NCBI GenBank assembly: GCA_030263395.1
Contig: SZOW01000016.1
Coordinates: 1 to 64,000, forward strand
DNA length: 64,000 nt
Reading direction: 5' to 3'
Origin: QUBU01 sp014337915
Lineage (GTDB): Bacteria; Pseudomonadota; Gammaproteobacteria; Steroidobacterales; GCA-2729495
Shown: one piece after another, positions 40,902-48,614 of the stretch
Numbering within the stretch: position 1 is the stretch's first letter
Layout: every line of letters begins with the position of its first letter
Translations under genes and position numbers: made by a program
The notes under the pieces: model-generated
The model's input: the letters and a program-made list of their open reading frames with translations, nothing else
Database searches by the model: none
Told to the model about the DNA's origin: nothing

Positions 40902-42778
40902 GGTGCGGCCCCGCGGCCCGTCGCGGCCTGGGTCGATGCGCGGTCGTACAGCGTCGCCAGCGCGAAGCGCGCCTGCACGCGGTAGCTCGCCAGCCGCTCC
41001 TTCTGCGCGCCGAGCTCCTGCACCGCCATCGCCACCAGCGTGTCCTCCTGCCGGTGCAGGGTGGCAGCCACCGCGGCCTGCAGGCTGCCGATACGCGGCG
41101 CGAGCGCCGCGATGCGCGCCGCGAATTCCTCGAACCGCGCCGGCTCCGCGGTGCCCGCCGCCTGGATGCCTGCCAGCTGCGCCTCGGCCGTGGCGAGTTC
41201 GCGGTCGAGATCGCGCAGGGCGCGGTGGGCGCGCCAGCTACGCTCCCGGAAGCCGCGGTCGAGGTCCCAGAGCATCACGCCCTTCAGCAGGCGATGGCGC
41301 TCACGGAGCTCGGGTGCGGCAGTGGCGAAGCCGGGATCGGCGGCCAGCTTTTCCAGCTGCGCCCAGTGCTCCTGCTCCCCGGAGGTCGCCAGCGCCGCGA
41401 CGTCGCGTGTCGCATCGGCCTGTGCGAGCCGGTTTGCCAGTGCCGCGCGCTGCGCCTGCAGTCCGGCGATGTCCACGGTCGCGAGGCGTGCCTCGGTCGC
41501 CGGCAGGCGCGTGGCGAAGGCCGTACGCCGTGCCTCCACCATGTCGGCGTAGGTCTCCAGGCGCTGGCGCCAGTCGTCGAGGTGGCGCTCCAGGGCGACC
41601 AGGTCGCGGTAGTTCTTGAAGCCCTCCTGGAAGGCGTTGTCGGCCATCAGCAGGTAGAGGTAGCGGGAGTCCTCGTTGTCGGGCACCGCATCCAGCCGCC
41701 AGTACCAGCGACCCAGGTCGGCATCATCGTCCTGCAGCAGCGCCGGCAGCAGGCTGCCGCCGCGGGCGCGGTCGATGGCACCGTCGAGCCGTCCCATCTC
41801 GGTATCGAAGGTGGCGAGCGCCTTCTGGTAGCGCTCCACCGCCGAGCCATTGGCCTCCAGGTGGCCGAGGGCGTAGGGCACGGCGAGGAAGGATTCCTGC
41901 ACCGCGCTGTCCATCAGGTCGCGGTCCATGAGTTCGAGCCAGGGCAGCAGCGCGGCGCGGTAATCGGCAGCCACCGCATCCGCCCAGCCCACGCCGAGCA
42001 GGGCCTTGCTGGCGAAGGGACCGTGCAGGCGCACGCGCTCGAGCACCGGCTTCGCCCGCGCCGCATCGTTGGCCTGCAGCCAGGCATAGCCCAGCGCGAG
42101 GTTGGCCTTGTCGCGCAGGTCGCGTTGCTCGTCGCTGTCGGCATCCATGCGGCCGACGCGATCGAGCAGCGCCGCGCCCTCCTCGACCCGCTGCAGGCGC
42201 ACCAGCGCCACGCCGAGGTTGTAGCGGGCATAGGCCAGCCAGCTGTCGGGTGCGTCCCATTCCTCGAGCACGCGCCGCGCGCCGTCGAAATCGCCGCTGG
42301 CCATGTGGCACTGCGCCACCAGCATCGGCAGCTCCGCAGCCAGCGCTTCGGGCAGGCTGCTGCCGATGCGCCCGAAAGCGGCCAGCGCCTCCTGGTCCAG
42401 GCCACGCTGGTAGCGCAGCTTGCCGAGGTAGAACCAGGCGCGGTCACGCACCGCCGCGTCACCCGAACCCGCCAGCAGGCGCTGGAAGACTTCCTCGGCA
42501 TGCTCGTGCTGGCCATAGGAGAGGTACAGGCCGCCGAGCAGCAGCTCGGACTCCGCTTCGTGATGCGGCACGCGGCCGGCATCGCGCGCCACCAGCAGGT
42601 GGGTCAGCGCGTCGAAATCATCCTGTTTGTAGAACTGGAACAGCGCTTCGCCGTAATAGAGGTCACGCACCACCGTGCCGCTGACCGGCTCAGCGGCGCG
42701 TGGCGCCGTGCCGCCCACCACGCCGCCGGCCAGCAGCAGCGCAGTCAGCCAGTCACTGAATCGCGGCGGACGACGCAC
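40898..42778 (-). CDS. Periplasmic TPR protein
   Basis: A 626-residue protein. A signal peptide (LTALLLAGGVVGGTAPRAAE) is followed by TPR-like repeats (ALTHLLVARDAGRVPHHEAE; AWFYLGKLRYQRGLDQEALA; LAYARYNLGVALVRLQRVEE) and a long coiled-coil-rich C-terminal region (LDRELATAEAQLAGIQAAGT). It probably assembles with the neighbouring TPR protein. It is three bases from the preceding gene and four-base overlapped with the next. Confidence 0.9.
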   Translation of the reverse strand: MRRPPRFSDWLTALLLAGGVVGGTAPRAAEPVSGTVVRDLYYGEALFQFYKQDDFDALTHLLVARDAGRVPHHEAESELLLGGLYLSYGQHEHAEEVFQRLLAGSGDAAVRDRAWFYLGKLRYQRGLDQEALAAFGRIGSSLPEALAAELPMLVAQCHMASGDFDGARRVLEEWDAPDSWLAYARYNLGVALVRLQRVEEGAALLDRVGRMDADSDEQRDLRDKANLALGYAWLQANDAARAKPVLERVRLHGPFASKALLGVGWADAVAADYRAALLPWLELMDRDLMDSAVQESFLAVPYALGHLEANGSAVERYQKALATFDTEMGRLDGAIDRARGGSLLPALLQDDDADLGRWYWRLDAVPDNEDSRYLYLLMADNAFQEGFKNYRDLVALERHLDDWRQRLETYADMVEARRTAFATRLPATEARLATVDIAGLQAQRAALANRLAQADATRDVAALATSGEQEHWAQLEKLAADPGFATAAPELRERHRLLKGVMLWDLDRGFRERSWRAHRALRDLDRELATAEAQLAGIQAAGTAEPARFEEFAARIAALAPRIGSLQAAVAATLHRQEDTLVAMAVQELGAQKERLASYRVQARFALATLYDRASTQAATGRGAAP

Positions 42779-42781
42779 CGG

Positions 42782-43324
42782 TCATTCCCACTCGCGGACC
42801 ATGAACTCGGGCTGCATCTTGCTGGCACGGTCGGAGATCGCCAGCTCGACGAACTTGGCGCCGATGCCCTTCTCGAACTTCAGCGTTGCGCCACGGCGAT
42901 AATCGCGCTCGTGGCTGCCCTGCCCGGTGAAGATCGCCACCAGCTCGTGGCCGCCGGCCTTGAGGTTGCCGAGGTACAGCCGGTGCACGCCACCGCGGTT
43001 GAGTGCCCGGGCCTCGCGTTCCGTGTACAGGTACTTGCTGACCGGCTTGCCGTCCAGCGTGAGCTGCACCGAGTCCAGCGCGAAGTATTCGCCCACGTCC
43101 ATGGAAACGAACACCGCCACCTGGGTGTTCGCCGGGAACAGCAGCTCCTCCTCGAGCATGAAGAGCTCGCGGTTGAGGTCCAGCACCTCGTCCTTGAGGC
43201 CCTGCACCTGCTGATCCATGGCCTTGCCGTCCACGGCCTCGGCGGCCGGCGGTGCTTCCGGTCCGGCCAGGACCAGCGTGCTCGCCAGCCACAACGGCAT
43301 CATCCAGCGCCATGCGTGTTTCAT
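42782..43324 (-). CDS. Exported coiled-coil/beta protein of unknown function
   Basis: A 180-residue protein. A signal peptide (PLWLASTLVLAGPEAPPAAE) is followed by a coiled coil (QVQGLKDEVLDLNRELFMLE) and a beta-rich domain (VAVFVSMDVGEYFALDSVQL; LYLGNLKAGGHELVAIFTGQ) that looks like a periplasmic adhesion or scaffold fold. ATG 43324 is preferred to 43444. I recognise no named family; similar proteins accompany AgmX/ExbB/TPR operons. Confidence 0.78.
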   Translation of the reverse strand: MKHAWRWMMPLWLASTLVLAGPEAPPAAEAVDGKAMDQQVQGLKDEVLDLNRELFMLEEELLFPANTQVAVFVSMDVGEYFALDSVQLTLDGKPVSKYLYTEREARALNRGGVHRLYLGNLKAGGHELVAIFTGQGSHERDYRRGATLKFEKGIGAKFVELAISDRASKMQPEFMVREWE

Positions 43325-43358
43325 GTCGGTGTCACCTGTCTTCGTGGTTCGGGTCGCG

Positions 43359-43904
43359 CTACTCGGCGAGCAGCGCGCGCAGCTGCCGGTCCAGTTCCGC
43401 TTCTGCCACTGGCTTGCCATCCCGGTAGGCGGCGCGGAGCGCACCGCTGCGGTCGACCAGCATCAGCGTGGGCAGGCGGCCCACGTCGTAGAGACGGCCG
43501 GCTTCGCCCTCCGGGTCGAGCAGCACGGGAAAGGCGCCGGCGGCAATGCCGGTCGCCATGGAAGGCTCGTCGAAGCTGACGGCCATGACGTGCAGGCCCT
43601 GCGGCCCCAGCGTCTCCTGCAGCCGCCGCAGCTCGGCCAGGCTGTCGCGGCAGCCGCCGCACCAGCTCGCCACGAAGGCCAGCGCCACGACCTCGCTGCG
43701 ATATTCCGACAGCCGCAGGTTCTGCCCGCCGCTGCTCTTCAGCGCGAAGTCCGGTGCCAGCGCCGGTGGCGGTTCGCTGCCCCGGGCTTCGCGGATGGCG
43801 TGGCCGACCAGCAGCACGCCGCATAGCGCCACCACCGCCAGCGCCAGCCGGCGGCTGCGCGCACGCGCCTGGAGGATCTCGGTGGAGCGGTCCTGCGGTG
43901 TCAT
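43359..43904 (-). CDS. Membrane-anchored TlpA-like thioredoxin, first gene of the envelope operon
   Basis: A 181-residue protein. A signal anchor (LALAVVALCGVLLVGHAIRE) is followed by a thioredoxin fold with W-C-G-G-C (FVASWCGGCRDSLAELR) and cis-proline region RLPTLMLVDR. It probably reduces or oxidises disulfides of the exported proteins of the operon. ATG 43904 lies right after the hairpin and the c-di-GMP riboswitch, so it is the leading gene under their control. No strong ribosome site is free in front of it. Confidence 0.88.
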   Translation of the reverse strand: MTPQDRSTEILQARARSRRLALAVVALCGVLLVGHAIREARGSEPPPALAPDFALKSSGGQNLRLSEYRSEVVALAFVASWCGGCRDSLAELRRLQETLGPQGLHVMAVSFDEPSMATGIAAGAFPVLLDPEGEAGRLYDVGRLPTLMLVDRSGALRAAYRDGKPVAEAELDRQLRALLAE

Positions 43905-43908
43905 CGGC

Positions 43909-43957
43909 GGCGTCCCGGGCTGGCCTGCGGGCCAACGCACCGGAGGATCGGGACGCC
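43909..43957 (-). promoter_or_regulatory. Candidate riboswitch expression platform hairpin
   Basis: Arms GGCGTCCCG (43909-43917) and CGGGACGCC (43949-43957) pair perfectly, with an inner TGGCC/GGCCA hairpin. On the mRNA it lies between the aptamer and the start codon and ends 4 bases before ATG 43904, so it would bury the ribosome site. No U-run follows, so control of translation is more likely than termination. Confidence 0.65.
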
Positions 43958-43984
43958 ACGGCAACGCGCGCCCCACGCGGCGGG

Positions 43985-44088
43985 CGGATCACCGGCAACC
44001 CCGCTATCCGGCAACCCAGGCGGCGGGTCGCGGACCGGAGGCTTTGCGTCCCCGCCTCGCAGCGGGTTTGCCCTGAAACATCAGGAGG
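43985..44088 (-). promoter_or_regulatory. Cyclic di-GMP-I (GEMM) riboswitch
   Basis: On the minus strand the conserved GEMM segments appear in order: AGGGCAAACC (44065-44074), a GNRA hairpin CCCGCT-GCGA-GGCGGG, GGACGCAAAGCC (44040-44051), CTCCGG, and TTGCCGGATAGCGGGGTTGC (about 43996-44015). This matches the Vc2-type aptamer closely. It sits about 80 bases before the first gene of the ten-gene envelope operon. GEMM-Ib variants sense cGAMP, so the ligand needs a test. Confidence 0.93.
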
Positions 44089-44262
44089 ACGCGCGCCCGT
44101 GGCGGGCATCCTCCCGGCGGGAATGGTGGCAGGCGCCGGGCTCGATGCCTGTGATTGCAGTCACCGTTTGCCGGCGCGCCAGCGCCGGCCTGCCGTGGCG
44201 CGCGGAAATGCCGCAGGGCGCCGGCTGCATTACGTCAAATGATACGGACCGATGCCCGCCCG
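44089..44262. other. Gene-free stretch upstream of the riboswitch
   Basis: Between the riboswitch and the end of the ApbE gene. It must hold the promoter of the envelope operon on the minus strand, but I see no clear -35/-10 pair. A TTGACG box (minus strand, about 44234-44239) has no matching -10. A GC-rich inverted repeat (GCCGGCGCGCC and GGCGCGCGG) lies in the middle. Confidence 0.4.
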
Positions 44263-45258
44263 CTAGCGCTTGCCGCTGCCCGAGGCCAGGCCCTTCGAGT
44301 AGCGCACGCGGCGCTGGTCGTCGACGACCACCGCCTCGTAGCCGGGCACCGATGCCACGATGGCGAGGCCCTGCTCCGGCCCCTTGATGAACACGGTCTT
44401 GGTCAGGCCCTCGGTCATGACCGCATCGGGCCCGACGATGGTCACGCTGCGCACGCCGCTCGCCGACTTGCCGGTGCGCGGGTCGATGATGTGGTGGATG
44501 CGCTTGCCGCCCTCGATGAAGTAGCGCTCGTAGTCGCCGGATGTCGAGATCGCCTCGTCGACCAGCGCCAGGCGCGTCACCAGCTTGCTGGCATCGTCCG
44601 GATCGCGGATGCCGACGATCCAGGGTGCACCGTGGTGGTCGCCGAGCAGCCGCGTGTCGCCACCCGCGGTGGCCAGCGCATGCTTCACGCCGGCCGCCCG
44701 CAGCTGCGCGATCACCCGCTCCACCGAATAGCCCTTGGCGATGCCGCCGAGGTTGATGCGCGTGCCTGGCATGGTGAAGCGGATGCTGTGGGCCGCCGGG
44801 TCGAGTACCACGTGGCGGTAGTTGATCTCCGGCAGGCGCGCGGCGATCTCGGCATCCGTCGGCCTGACGTGGCGGCGGTAGTCGTAGAGCTGGCCGACGC
44901 TGTCGAAGGTGATGTCGAAGGCGCCCTGCGAGAGCACGGACATCTCCAGCGAGCGCGCCACCAGCCCGTAGAGTTCCGCGCTCACCGGCACCGGGGCCTC
45001 TGCTGCACGGGCGTTGACCCGGGAAATCTCCGAGTCCGGCCGGAAGGTGCTCATCCCCGCCTCGATGCGGTCGAACTCGGCCATGGCCGCGGCGATGAGC
45101 GCGCGCGCCTCCGGTTCGCTGTCGTGCCAGATCTCGACATCGATGCGCGTGCCCATCTTGTCCTGGCTGTCGGCATACCAGGCGGCATGCGCCGCGGCGC
45201 TGCAGCCGAGCGCCAGGATGGCGACGCAGGCCGGTAACGGCCGGTAAAGGCTCCTCAT
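44263..45258 (-). CDS. apbE: FAD:protein FMN transferase (ApbE)
   Basis: A 331-residue exported protein. The signal peptide is VAILALGCSAAAHAAW. The ApbE motifs are MGTRIDVEIW at the start of the mature part, INLGGIAKGYSVERVIA, a T-A-G-G-D-T segment and HHIIDPRTGKSASGVRSVTI with the catalytic/metal residues near the C terminus. It attaches FMN to Ser/Thr of partner proteins in the periplasm. No NqrC-type FMN-binding domain is encoded nearby, so its target in this cluster is open. ATG 45258 is preferred to 45387. Confidence 0.93.
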   Translation of the reverse strand: MRSLYRPLPACVAILALGCSAAAHAAWYADSQDKMGTRIDVEIWHDSEPEARALIAAAMAEFDRIEAGMSTFRPDSEISRVNARAAEAPVPVSAELYGLVARSLEMSVLSQGAFDITFDSVGQLYDYRRHVRPTDAEIAARLPEINYRHVVLDPAAHSIRFTMPGTRINLGGIAKGYSVERVIAQLRAAGVKHALATAGGDTRLLGDHHGAPWIVGIRDPDDASKLVTRLALVDEAISTSGDYERYFIEGGKRIHHIIDPRTGKSASGVRSVTIVGPDAVMTEGLTKTVFIKGPEQGLAIVASVPGYEAVVVDDQRRVRYSKGLASGSGKR

Positions 45259-45310
45259 TGCGGGTACACCAGCAGCCACGGGGGCCGCCAGCGTACCCCA
45301 GCGCGCGGGC

Positions 45311-46465
45311 TCAGAACCAGAGCGAGAAGAACAGCTGCAGCACGCCGGCGGAGAAGCTGTACAGCGGCTCGCTGCCGGGCGTGGCACCGCTGCCGCGGAT
45401 GTCGCGGAAGTCGTCGTAGCTGTACATGAAATGGTCGTAGACGAGGTTCACCGACCCCTTGTCCAGCATGTCAGTGAAGCGGATCGGCACTTCGTAGCCG
45501 ACCGCGAAACGCAGTGCATGGCTGTTGAAAGTGCTGAGCTCCTTGTCCCGCGCCAGGAAGTTCTGCGCGTCGGCATAAGGGAACAGGTCGCTGTAGAAGT
45601 CCGCGGCATTCTGCGTGTAGTAGCGATAGCCGACATCGAAGGTCCAGCGCCGCCAGGGATGGGTGTAACCCACGTCGAAGGTGGAGGCGCCGATGCCCCA
45701 GCTGTCGTCGTAGTAGCGGTAGCCGGCGTAGACCGCCGCCCGGTAGGGCAGGAAGTAGCGGGCCCGCAACGCCACGGCGTTGCTGTCGCGGGTGCGCGGG
45801 TAGACCTCGTCCTGGTAGCTGTAGCCGGTGGCGCTGCTGCCGTCGGCGTAACGCACCCGGCGGTAGGGATTGTTCAGGTAGCCCTCGTCCGCGACCGCTT
45901 CGTAATCGAGGCTGGCCAGCAGGTTGCGCGTCAGGATCTGCGAAAGGCCCAGGCGATAACGCCAGTGGTCGGCGGGCTGGTTGAAGGTCGAATCGCGCTT
46001 GCCGACATCGTCGGCACCGCGCCCGTAGCCCATGGACACCGTGGTCAGGCCGCCAAAGACTTCCTGGCTGAGGCCCAGGTTCCAGGTGGTGGCCTGGTAG
46101 TCGCTCTCATCGCTGCGCGTCCAGGCGGCACTCATGGTGGTGTCGCCACGCAGGTAATCCACGCCGAACGTGGTCTCCTTGCGCTCCTCGCTGTAGGGAC
46201 TGGCCTGGGTGACGACGTCGATGGAGGCGCTGCTGACGGTATCGACGTAGTAGTTGGCGCTGAAGGAGAGATCCTGGCCGGCACTCTTGCGCACCAGGAT
46301 GGAGGGGCCATCGATCTGCACGCCGCCACCGTCGTAGTAGTGGTAGAGGACGTCGGCACGGTCCTCGGGAAGCACGCCGGCGTGCAGGCCGAGACTGGCG
46401 AGGAGCAGGATGACGCCCAGGGCGGTGCGGGCCCGGGCTGGTTCCAACCGGAGGATCTGGTCCAT
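45311..46465 (-). CDS. DUF3570 outer-membrane beta-barrel protein
   Basis: A 384-residue protein. A signal peptide (GVILLLASLGLHAGVLPEDR) is followed by D-V-L-Y-H-Y-Y-D-G-G-G-V-Q-I-D-G-P, typical of DUF3570. Alternating hydrophobic/aromatic strands follow (YSEERKETTFGVDYLRGDTT; AVYAGYRYYDDSWGIGASTF). The C terminus ends in aromatic F-F-S-L-W-F, a Bam-type signal. It likely forms a barrel pore or support for the DUF4266 lipoprotein encoded just upstream. Confidence 0.9.
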   Translation of the reverse strand: MDQILRLEPARARTALGVILLLASLGLHAGVLPEDRADVLYHYYDGGGVQIDGPSILVRKSAGQDLSFSANYYVDTVSSASIDVVTQASPYSEERKETTFGVDYLRGDTTMSAAWTRSDESDYQATTWNLGLSQEVFGGLTTVSMGYGRGADDVGKRDSTFNQPADHWRYRLGLSQILTRNLLASLDYEAVADEGYLNNPYRRVRYADGSSATGYSYQDEVYPRTRDSNAVALRARYFLPYRAAVYAGYRYYDDSWGIGASTFDVGYTHPWRRWTFDVGYRYYTQNAADFYSDLFPYADAQNFLARDKELSTFNSHALRFAVGYEVPIRFTDMLDKGSVNLVYDHFMYSYDDFRDIRGSGATPGSEPLYSFSAGVLQLFFSLWF

Positions 46466-46475
46466 GCGGCTCGTC

Positions 46476-46697
46476 CTAGTTGCAGCCGCAACCGCCACCA
46501 CTGCTGCCGGTGGCGCCACGGGCGGCCTCGCGCGCCTCCAGCACGTGGTGCGTGTAGGCGGCGGAAACGGGGTTGCGCTCCCAGCTCATGATGGGATCGG
46601 CGAGGCGGTCACGCTCGTAGGGCTTGACCCAGGGCTGGATGCCACAGCCGGAGGCCGCCATGGCCAGCAACAGCAGCAGGGTGGCGCGCGCTTTCAT
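46476..46697 (-). CDS. DUF4266 lipoprotein with Cys-rich C terminus
   Basis: A 73-residue lipoprotein. The lipobox LLLAMAASGC gives lipidation near C18. The DUF4266 core is WVKPYERDRLADPIMSWERN. The tail is RGATGSSGGGCGCN, with two cysteines at the end. The conserved short protein accompanies DUF3570, TlpA and ApbE. The Thr in R-G-A-T resembles the (S/T)-G-A-T flavin site of Nqr subunits, so it might be ApbE's target; this is speculation. It overlaps the TlpA gene (ATGA). Confidence 0.9.
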   Translation of the reverse strand: MKARATLLLLLAMAASGCGIQPWVKPYERDRLADPIMSWERNPVSAAYTHHVLEAREAARGATGSSGGGCGCN

Positions 46698-47209
46698 GAC
46701 TTCTCCCGGATGAGGCTGCGCACCTGGTCCTGGTACTCGTTCTCGGTACCGGGCGTGTAGCCGTAGTGAATGAAGCGCACCTGGCCCTTGCGGTCGATGA
46801 TGACCGTGCTCGGCATGGCGGTGACCTGGTAGAGCTTGCTGACGCGGTTATCGCGGTCGAAGAGCACCGGGAAGCTGACCGGCGTGTCCCGGAGCCACTG
46901 GTCGGCGCCGCCGCTGTCTTCCTCGACGTTGACCGCCAGCAGCGTGAAGCCGAGGCCCTTGTAGCGCTGGTAGATCTGCTCGAGCAGCGGCATCTCCTTG
47001 CGGCAGGGACCGCACCAGGTGGCCCAGAAGTTCACCAGCACCACCTGGCCCCTGAGGCTGGAGAGCGAAACGTCGCCGCCGGAGCGTGCCGGCAGGCTGA
47101 ATTCAGGCGCTGGCGCGCTGGCGGGCGCAGCCGGCGCCAGGCCCGGCAGCATCAGCAGCGTCACCGCCAGGGCGGCGAGCGCGGGTCTTGCGCGGTTCGG
47201 CAATTGCAT
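46694..47209 (-). CDS. TlpA-family periplasmic thioredoxin
   Basis: A 171-residue protein. A signal peptide (VTLLMLPGLAPAAPASAPAP) precedes a thioredoxin fold with W-C-G-P-C (VNFWATWCGPCRKEMPLLEQ) and cis-proline T-A-M-P-S-T-V-I-I-D. It should reduce disulfides, perhaps the cysteines of the DUF4266 lipoprotein or the haem-binding CXXCH sites of the neighbouring proteins. It starts 14 bases after the outer-membrane protein gene. Confidence 0.92.
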   Translation of the reverse strand: MQLPNRARPALAALAVTLLMLPGLAPAAPASAPAPEFSLPARSGGDVSLSSLRGQVVLVNFWATWCGPCRKEMPLLEQIYQRYKGLGFTLLAVNVEEDSGGADQWLRDTPVSFPVLFDRDNRVSKLYQVTAMPSTVIIDRKGQVRFIHYGYTPGTENEYQDQVRSLIREKS

Positions 47210-47223
47210 ATCTGCCCTCCTCC

Positions 47224-47898
47224 TCAGAAGAACACCGTGGCACCGAGGGTGAACTCGATGTTGTGCGTGGACTTGTCCTCGCCGGTGATGTCGATGTCGA
47301 ACATGTGGTCGCGGACGTCGAAATGCAGCGCCAGCCAGTCCAGTGCCAGCACCCGGTAGCCGGCGCCGTAGGTGAAGGTGAAGTAGTCGTCGCCGGCGAA
47401 GCGGGTGCTGCCGGCGCCGACCAGCAGGTAGAGCGCGCTGTTGAACGCATGGTTGCTGCCGATGAACACCTCGCCGGGCAGCAGGTTGTAACCCAGCGAG
47501 AAGTCGTAGTAGCGGAACTCGCGCTCGTCGCTGGTGAGCAGCGGCGCGCTGCTGCCGGAGAGGATCTCGTAGCTGGTCTTGCCGGCATCGCTCTGACCGA
47601 GCGTGGCCTCGGCGAACAGGCCTTCGGTGATGTGGTACGCGAGCCGCGCCCCGTACACGGTATTGCTGCCGAAGTCCTCGATGCTCAGGAAGCCGATGTA
47701 ACCGCCGACCTCGAAGTCCTCGGTGTCGACTTTCGGCCGGCTGACGTCACGGCGCTCGACCTGCGGGTCGATCACCGGACGCGCCTGGTCGGCTTCCGCC
47801 TCGCGATCCAGCGATTTGCTGGCGCAGCCGGCAGCACCCGCCGCCGCCATGCCGAGCAGCGCGAGCCTCAGAAGAAAAACGCGAATCCTGCTTTCCAT
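47224..47898 (-). CDS. Outer-membrane beta-barrel lipoprotein
   Basis: A 224-residue protein. The lipobox MAAAGAAGC suggests lipidation near C25. The mature part has eight or so barrel strands (GYIGFLSIEDFGSNTVYGAR; REFRYYDFSLGYNLLPGEVF; LALHFDVRDHMFDIDITGED) and ends in aromatic V-F-F, an outer-membrane assembly signal. Its start overlaps the end of the SH3 gene by 31 bases. It resembles OmpA-like beta-barrel domain families in length. Confidence 0.85.
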   Translation of the reverse strand: MESRIRVFLLRLALLGMAAAGAAGCASKSLDREAEADQARPVIDPQVERRDVSRPKVDTEDFEVGGYIGFLSIEDFGSNTVYGARLAYHITEGLFAEATLGQSDAGKTSYEILSGSSAPLLTSDEREFRYYDFSLGYNLLPGEVFIGSNHAFNSALYLLVGAGSTRFAGDDYFTFTYGAGYRVLALDWLALHFDVRDHMFDIDITGEDKSTHNIEFTLGATVFF

Positions 47899-48608
47899 TC
47901 TTCCACTTCCTCGTTGTCGTCCCGGCTCGTGAACACGATGTCGCCCGTGTACTCGGCGCGGAACATGAAACGCCTGGTCAGGTAGGCACGCAGCCCCAGG
48001 CCTGCCTGGCCATACTGGTCGGTACGATCCTCGGTGCTCACCAGGCTGGCCCGCGGGCTGATGGTGAGCACGCCGGTGCCGAGCAGCAGGTACGGTGAAA
48101 TCCGCCAGTCGGGGAATGGCGTATGCACCAGCCGCAGGCCGGCCATCCAGCCGTCGGAGTAGTCGCCGCTCAGCTGCGCGGCCAGCAGTTCCACCGAGAG
48201 GTTGGCGGACATGCGCCAGGCGCCGGTGAGCGAGATGGAACTCGCGCCATCGAAATCGCCGAGGCTGAGCGAGGTCTCCCAGCGGCGGCTGGCGAAGTCG
48301 TCCCAGCCCGGATCGCTGATGACCAGCGGTTCGCCGCTGGTCTGCAGGGTCTGCGCCAGCTGCGCATCGCGCACCCAGCCGGTCACGCCGCGGTCGGTGC
48401 GCACCTCGAACCAGTCGGTGCGCCGCTTCAGCACCTCGATCTGCGCGCCACGATCAGCCACATGGAATACGGGATAGCCGCGCCCCGGCCCGGTGTGCAT
48501 CTCGATGTAGGGCTCGGCCACCACCACCTTGAGGGTTTCGCGCTTTGCATAAGCGGGAGCCACCAGGACGAGCGCGGCGAGCAGGGCGATGAGGATCCTG
48601 GCTGGCAT
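47868..48608 (-). CDS. SH3-domain outer-membrane beta-barrel protein
   Basis: A 246-residue protein. A signal peptide (LIALLAALVLVAPAYAKRET) leads to a bacterial SH3-like domain (residues about 24-85: YIEMHTGPGRGYPVFHVADR ... RGVTGWVRDAQLA). A barrel of about 150 residues follows, ending K-A-G-F-A-F-F-F. The SH3 part could bind peptidoglycan or a partner in the periplasm. It lies seven bases after the HzsA-like gene and overlaps the next barrel gene. Confidence 0.87.
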   Translation of the reverse strand: MPARILIALLAALVLVAPAYAKRETLKVVVAEPYIEMHTGPGRGYPVFHVADRGAQIEVLKRRTDWFEVRTDRGVTGWVRDAQLAQTLQTSGEPLVISDPGWDDFASRRWETSLSLGDFDGASSISLTGAWRMSANLSVELLAAQLSGDYSDGWMAGLRLVHTPFPDWRISPYLLLGTGVLTISPRASLVSTEDRTDQYGQAGLGLRAYLTRRFMFRAEYTGDIVFTSRDDNEEVEEWKAGFAFFF

Positions 48609-48614
48609 GCGACC

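Noticed and set aside
37980..40985. A 1001-codon open frame on the plus strand
   Set aside because: It mirrors the large TPR gene and its neighbours on the minus strand in GC-rich DNA. It has no signal, domain or ribosome site, while the minus-strand proteins have clear signal peptides and repeats.
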